DNA from: Oryzias latipes | Taxonomy: Eukaryota; Chordata; Actinopteri; Beloniformes; Adrianichthyidae | Assembly (NCBI RefSeq): GCF_002234675.1 | Contig: NC_019870.2 | Coordinates: forward strand, 1,818,485 to 1,882,484 | Direction of reading: 5' to 3' | DNA: 64,000 bases | Shown: positions 39,999-64,000 of the stretch, piece after piece | How positions within the stretch are numbered: the stretch's first letter is position 1 | Layout of the letters: each line of letters begins with the position of its first letter | Translations under genes and position numbers: made by a program | Notes under the pieces: generated by a model | What the model saw: the letters and a program-made list of their open reading frames with translations, nothing else | The model's database searches: none | Told to the model about the DNA's origin: nothing

Positions 39999-42900
39999 AT
40001 GGCGTCGCCGCTGGAGATGACGGAAATGTACGACAACGCTCTGCTGGGGATCCTGCAACACGTCGGAAACATTCAGGACTTCCTGAGGGTCTACTTTGGG
40101 TTTTTGTACAGAAAGACGGACTTTTATCGACTGCTGTCCGGTCCCGACGACAGGATGGGCTTCCCTCCTGGAGTCGCAGAGAAGATGGTGCTGAAGGTGA
40201 AGTTTTGTAAAGGCGCTCGCGGCGTGGCGCGTGCCTTCCTTCCGAGCGTTTGCCGCGAACGAACCAAAGTTTCAGATCTTGTTTAGATTCGTGTTCTGGT
40301 TTGGGTTCTTGTAGAGATGCGCCACAGATAATAATATCTACACTCTAAAAACACATCCCCAGCGTGTTTCAGGACCGTTTAAAAAATGTTTAGGGGCCCT
40401 GGGCAAACCTGACTGCAGGGGCCCCGTCATCTCTCCTGCCGCTCAAAACCCCAGACGCCTCTTTCTACTGAGCTGGTTTCAGTGGAACCAGTGCCTCTGG
40501 TTCTCCAAACTCCTTCTGAGCTCCAACTGGTTTCTGGATCCCACGGCAGACTTTCTTTTGTCCGCAGACGTTTAGGCTGTTCGAGCAGATGGCGGATCAG
40601 GACCGGCAGAGGGCGCTGAGCCAGCTGCAGAACGCGGAGGAGAGCCGCGGCGTTCCTCCTGCAGTCCAGGAGCTGCAGGTCTCCTCTGAGCCCCCAAAGG
40701 CAGAGGAGAGGAGCAGCGTGGAGGCGCCACAACCGGAGAGCGCCGCCAGCGAGGCTCCAGACGCTGCGGCTGCTGCCGGTGAGGCTGCGGCCCCCAGCGG
40801 CAGAGGAGCTCCGTCGTCTCAAGGAGATGAAGCGGCGGCGGCGGGAGAAGGGTGAGCATCCGGCGCAGAGGAGGAGGAGCTTCCTGGACGGGCCCGCCTC
40901 CTGACGGGTTTGTTTTTCAGGAACCAGGACATGTTTCAGGCCAACCCCGACAGCTACAACGGAGCACAGAGGGAGAACTACAGCTGGTCTCAGGACTACA
41001 CGGACGTGGAGGTCCGGGTCTTCGTGCCGAAGACGGTGGTGAGAGGCCGACAGGTGAGTCCGAGCCGCTGCGCCGCCAGGAGGTCGGCAATCCGGCGCTG
41101 ACGGGGGCGTGTCTGCAGGTCAGCGTCAGTCTGCAGCCCAGCGGCATCAGAGTGTCCACGAAGGACGGCGGCGAGGAGAGAACTCTGATGGAGGGGGAAT
41201 TCACGCACAAGATCAACACGGAGAACTCCCTGTGGAGCCTGGAGCCCGGGAAGTGTGTCGTGGTGAGAACCGGGACAGAACCGGGCCCTGTTCACCAGGA
41301 AAGAGCGCTCTCTCCGGGCTCATGTGGGTGTTTGTGACTCGCAGCTGTCGCTCAGCAAGACCTCCGAGACCTGGTGGAACGCGGTGCTGAAGGGGGAGGA
41401 GGAGATCGACATCAACCGGATCAACCGCGAGCGCTCCATGGCGACGGTGGACGAGGAGGAACACGCCGTCCTGGACAGGCTGACGTTCGACTACCACCAG
41501 AAGCTGCAGGGCAAACCGCAGAGCCACGAAATGGTGAGGAAGCAGCTGGGCGCGAGGGGCGGGACTTTAGATCAACGCTTTCATCGGAACAGCCAATCGG
41601 TGCTGAGCCCAACAGAAGAACTCACGGAATAGAAACGCGAGGATCGTTTAAAAAAAGGCTCATGGGCACTAAGGTAGAAAGATGCTAAACTAGCTAAATA
41701 TAAGAGCGTAGGAACAAAATTAAAAACGTTATTTCCAAAGTTACGTAGTAAATAAGACGCATTAAACAACCGGTGCATCATGTGAGACGAAAGACATTCT
41801 GGACCTTAGTTGTATTACACAACGCGTGTTATTGCTGTTTAAGCCACTTTAGCCGCATAAGCCACGTTTGCCATGTTAGCCACATTAGCAGCGTAAGCCA
41901 GCTTAGTCATGTCAGCCGCATTGGCAACGTATGCCGCGTTAGCTACGTAAGCTATGTTTGCCATGTTAGCCGCATTAGCCACATTATCTGAGTTAGCCAC
42001 ATCAGCCGTGTTAACCACATTAACCACGTTAGCCCCATTGGCCGCGTTACCTGCGTTAGCCACATTAGCCGCGTTAGTCATGTTAGCCACGTAAGCATAG
42101 TTAAAAACTGCCAACCATGTTTGGGACACGTAAAACTGTTACTGGTAAAATAAAACGTCACCCTGACTACGCTAAATCCCAACTTTTGTAATAACACAGA
42201 CATGCTATAGTAACGTATTTACCATAAACCCAACCGTTTTTTCAACTTGTTACAAAAATTGACATTCTGACAGAGCGCCATGTTCCTCAGGAAATCAACA
42301 ACAATCAACATCAGTAAACAAAAGCAGAATTAATGCATAAGCGACACACACGGCTCGACAACTGTTGTAATGCCGGTAGAGGTGTTCTGCTGCAAGTCGC
42401 CTGTCAATCAACAGACCACACCCCCATTAGCACACGATTATGACTTGTAATCGTGTTCCCTCGTTTATCGTAAACGTTCTAAAACTACGGGACGGATGTT
42501 TTAAAACTCACTTTCTAGACTTTTCTCAGACAAACATTTTCACACTTTTCTCTCCTTCAAACTGACAAAATTCAAACATTCGTAGAAAAAGAAGTTTAGT
42601 TTTATAGAAAGAAAACAAAGATCTGATCAGGATTGAAGATTTCTGTAAATGTGGAAAAGTGAACGCATTCTGTAACACAATGGAGGTTAAGGATTTTAAG
42701 ATTTTGTTGTTTTATTTCTTGGAAACTTTGAAAAGTTTTTATGTGAAAATGTGTCAAAACTGACTCGTGTTCAAAACGTCCCCTAGTGGTCACTCTGTGA
42801 AATCCACAGACACCAATCAAAGAGTAAAAGCTGCTTCTTTGTGCATTTCTGAAAATTGAGGGGAAAAACAGAAATAATTTGAATTTCAGAAGTTATTTAA

Positions 42901-43548
42901 AGAAAGTTGTTTTGTGTTTTTCAGCACACAACAAAACTGTAATTCACTTGTTTTCCACACGGGGGCAGCGCTGAGCTGAAGTCTCCTTCAGAGCAAAAAT
43001 GATCAAGTTTAAACATCCAGACATTTAATCTGCTGATCCAGGGATTAAAACATCTGAAACGGATCTTAAGAAAAGACTTGAGGAGGAATGAAACACAAAA
43101 AAGATTTGATCTATTATTAAGTTGAAATTATATTTATTATGATTAATTGTATTTATAATTATTTTAGCAGGAAATGTAGCAGCTAGACATGAACCTTTAG
43201 AAAAGGCTCCGTGTTCTTTGGGTCCGGAGGGGTTTTCGGTCCATCCATCTGATTTTAAGCAATTTTTAGTGATAAAACAAAAATGTTCCATTCAAACAAA
43301 AGGCAGGATCCAAGAGGGGTGATGTTCTGCTGCAGCTCCTTCAGGACACCGCTGCCAGAGTTTGGACCGGATCCAGAACCGGTCCCACCCTTCCGTCTGC
43401 AGACGTGTTGGTTTCATTCCTCCTCGTTTGTCCACAGAAAGTCCACGACATGCTGAAGAAGGGCTGGGATGCGGAGGGCTCACCTTTCAGAGGCCAGCAG
43501 TTCGACCCGTCCATGTTCGACATCCCGCCCAGCGCCGTGCAGTTCTGA
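39999..43548 (+). CDS. nudcd3: NudC domain-containing protein 3, six exons
   Basis: A cytosolic co-chaperone that works with HSP90 and stabilises dynein intermediate chain and Kelch proteins. Exons: 39999-40196, 40568-40851, 40921-41053, 41119-41262, 41345-41533, 43438-43548. They total 1059 nt, 352 residues (human 361). The N-terminal NudC region reads NALLGILQHVGNIQDFLRVY and FLYRKTDFYRLL. A low-complexity Ala/Glu/Pro linker fills most of exon 2. A CS/p23-like domain spans about 174-265 (NYSWSQDYTDVEVRV, THKINTENSLWSLEPGKCVV, TWWNAVLKGE). The C-terminus has FDYHQKLQGKPQSHE, MLKKGWDAEGSPFRGQQFDP and ends SAVQF. The start gives MASPLEMTEMYDNAL; the later Met at residue 7 is a less likely start. 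Intron 5 holds a 9-bp minisatellite. Confidence 0.97.
41838..42103. repeat. 9-bp minisatellite (gttagccac type) in nudcd3 intron 5
   Basis: About 29 diverged copies of a nonamer of the form (a/g)(t/c)(g/a)ttagcc. The unit is a multiple of three and has no stop codon, so both strands stay open. The minus frame reads as Ala/Asn/Val repeats. The frames have no other coding support. Confidence 0.88.
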
Positions 43549-43847
43549 GACGCCCGCCGGGACTGTCCAGGACAAAACGGGTTCCATCCACGGACCCGAC
43601 CGGCTGTGACGAGGAGGTGCAGCTTAACGCCTATGGATGGAGGAGGACTCAGCGGTTCTTCATCGTTTGCTTTATATTTAAGACGTTTTCAGTGCCTGTG
43701 TGTTTGTTACGGTTCTGGTCCAGTTTTCACCCAAACCGGTTCTGGTCCTGCGTTTCTGAGACGATTGGGTGAAATTCAACATGAGGAAAGGATCAAACGA
43801 GGTTCCTTCGTCCAAAAGATGAGACGCTCTGTTGAAGAGAAGTGACA

Positions 43848-43853
43848 AATAAA
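43848..43853 (+). terminator. nudcd3 polyadenylation signal
   Basis: AATAAA, 300 bp after the nudcd3 stop codon. Confidence 0.65.
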
Positions 43854-45273
43854 GTTTCTTAATTCAAAACTGAAACACTTGTCATATTTTATCAGTGAGG
43901 CTGTTAGCTTTACAGATGTCCAAACGGGTCGGAACCACTGACTGTATCTGAGAACTGGACTGAGTGAGTGCGCCCATCTTCCATACTTTAAAATAAAGAA
44001 AGTAAAAACTGAGCTGTTTGAAACGTCTCCGTTTACGGCAGAGGATTGGTGCCAAAAAGAAAAGTAACATTAGGAGATTTAAATTTGTACATTTACAATT
44101 TCAAATCTCCTAAATGTACGACTTTTCAAGATTAAAGTGGAAGTGAAGGCAGCAGCAGACCGACTAAACGCAGCTGAACAGGTGAGCTGAATGGTTATTG
44201 ATAACGTTCCAAATGTTTGGAATCATTAGTTTGATTTACGGTTTATTCATGTTTTATTTATTGATGGTTGGTTTGCAGGATCTCTGCAGCCGTTGATGAA
44301 GACGTCCCTGCAGATGTCCACCTCCATCTTTTCTTGCAAAAGAAAATAAATTACAATGAAATATTTTCCCAAGTTGTGTTTGCAGGATCTTCTTTATTCT
44401 GCTGTGTTTCTATAAGTAAAATGGTTTGCAGTTAATATTTTGGCATTTCGTTTTCATCTCGTCGGGTCACGTGGTTTGGCAGCTAATGAGAAAAACAATC
44501 TCTGGACTTTTAATGCACGTAAAATATTCACCGTCTATGATTGCAGCATAAATTTGTTGGTTTGTCGGCGCATCAAACCAATTGGAGGTAAACTTTGAAC
44601 CCGTTTTGAAGGCTTTTGTAAAGACTATTTTCATTTAAGATTTGTTGTTGAAGTTGTTGTACGTTTCCAGACTCAGCCCTAAAATCAGGTTCAATTCTGG
44701 GCTCCTGTAATGGTTTGATGCTACAGCAACATAAAGGCATTTTTAGTAGAATCTACTAAAGTAAAATAATGTCATTTAGTCTTTTTTTTTAACCAAAAAC
44801 AGAAAATCTTAAAGTTTCCTGACTCAAAGCTGCTATGATACTTCAAGTCCAGTGAACTTTTGACATTTTTCTGTATTTATTTGTGTTTTCTGTGTGGAAA
44901 TTGTTATTTCCAAGTAAATTAAACATTTTTCCATCCCTTTACATGTAAGTGATGTAAAATGTCACCATTGAATTTTTATAAATAATTATTTTTTATGACA
45001 ATTTGATGCTTTAAACCCATTTAAATAATTATAATGTACTTTTATTACAGGTTTGCTCTAAAACAGGCCCAATCATTAAAAATATAATTTTTGTTTTTTT
45101 ATAGAAATGTCTAAAATAAATCATTTTTTCTGTAAATGTGTTTCTCTGCTGTGAAATTGATAATAAAATAAAGAAATAAATACAAATGAGTGAAAAGTCA
45201 AATGAATGTTTTTGCCCTTTTAAACTTTTTTCCCTCCGGAATGTTTCGTCGCTTTTTTCTCTCCTCCTCAGCA
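43854..45273. other. Intergenic between nudcd3 and camk2b
   Basis: AT-rich with no gene. A near-perfect palindrome with arms of about 24 bp lies at 44067-44117. Confidence 0.5.
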
Positions 45274-45330
45274 TCACGTCATCGCTGCGCTCGCGCTATT
45301 TAATGAGCGCGTGCGCCTCCCGAGCCGGGA
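45274..45330 (+). promoter_or_regulatory. camk2b promoter elements
   Basis: TCACGTCA at 45274-45281 is a CRE-like site with one mismatch to TGACGTCA on the other strand. CTATTTAAT at about 45296-45304 is TATA-like. CpG-rich 5' UTR follows, and the start codon lies 145 bp beyond the TATA-like box. The start of transcription would be near 45328. Confidence 0.45.
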
Positions 45331-45448
45331 CCTGAGCCGCGGCTGCGTCGGAGCCACTCCGGAGGTGTGAAGAAGTGGGCGGAGACTACAGCCCGAGGTC
45401 CGCAGCAGCACAGGCACGCGCGCACAGCCGCCCGAGCAGCGTCGCACC

Positions 45449-64000
<18,552 letters not shown>

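Noticed and set aside
41839-42129. 96-residue Ala/Asn-rich minus-strand frame
   Set aside because: It is a reading of the 9-bp minisatellite in a nudcd3 intron, with no homology or splice context.

Overview
This window is vertebrate nuclear DNA, almost certainly from a teleost fish. It has intron-rich genes with GT-AG splice sites, AT-rich introns full of small DNA transposons, hAT and Tc1 relics, LINE and tRNA-SINE pieces, and a Vent-class homeobox gene typical of fish. Seven protein-coding genes can be rebuilt exon by exon, and their spliced frames close without a break. Much of the gene set (purb, polm, mrps24, nudcd3, camk2b) matches the block around human 7p13; gns and the Vent-class gene lie elsewhere in human.

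Layout from left to right. 1-6167: no protein gene; transposon copies, the downstream flank of purb and a CTCF-like site. 6168-7055 (-): purb, a single-exon PUR-repeat protein with three evenly spaced CCAAT boxes upstream. 9183-10887 (-): a Vent/Vox/Ved-family homeobox gene in three exons. 11041-15146: non-coding, with a CpG-rich island and homopolymer runs. 15673-23499 (-): polm, DNA polymerase mu, 11 exons, 486 aa; intron 7 carries a hAT element with an intact 8-bp target duplication. 26206-35626 (+): a gns-type N-acetylglucosamine-6-sulfatase, 13 exons, 513 aa. 37185-39453 (-): mrps24, four exons, 165 aa, converging on gns and head-to-head with nudcd3. 39999-43548 (+): nudcd3, six exons, 352 aa. 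45449 to beyond the window (+): camk2b, the first ten coding exons (residues 1-272 of the kinase domain).

The most interesting signal is in camk2b. The 73-nt exon for the helix before the catalytic loop and the HRDLK catalytic loop itself is present twice in tandem (57310-57382 and 57815-57887). Both copies have splice sites, the same phase and an open frame, but only 15 of 24 residues agree. Because 73 is not a multiple of 3, exactly one copy must be used to keep the frame, as expected of mutually exclusive exons. The upstream copy resembles the CaMKII-gamma sequence, the downstream copy the alpha/beta sequence.

The genes do not form one pathway. purb is a nucleic-acid-binding regulator, the Vent-type gene a dorsoventral patterning repressor, polm a repair polymerase, gns a lysosomal enzyme, mrps24 a mitoribosomal subunit, nudcd3 a dynein/HSP90 co-chaperone and camk2b a neuronal signalling kinase. 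Paralogue names (ved, gns a/b, camk2b 1/2) and transposon family names rest on recognition only; no database was searched.
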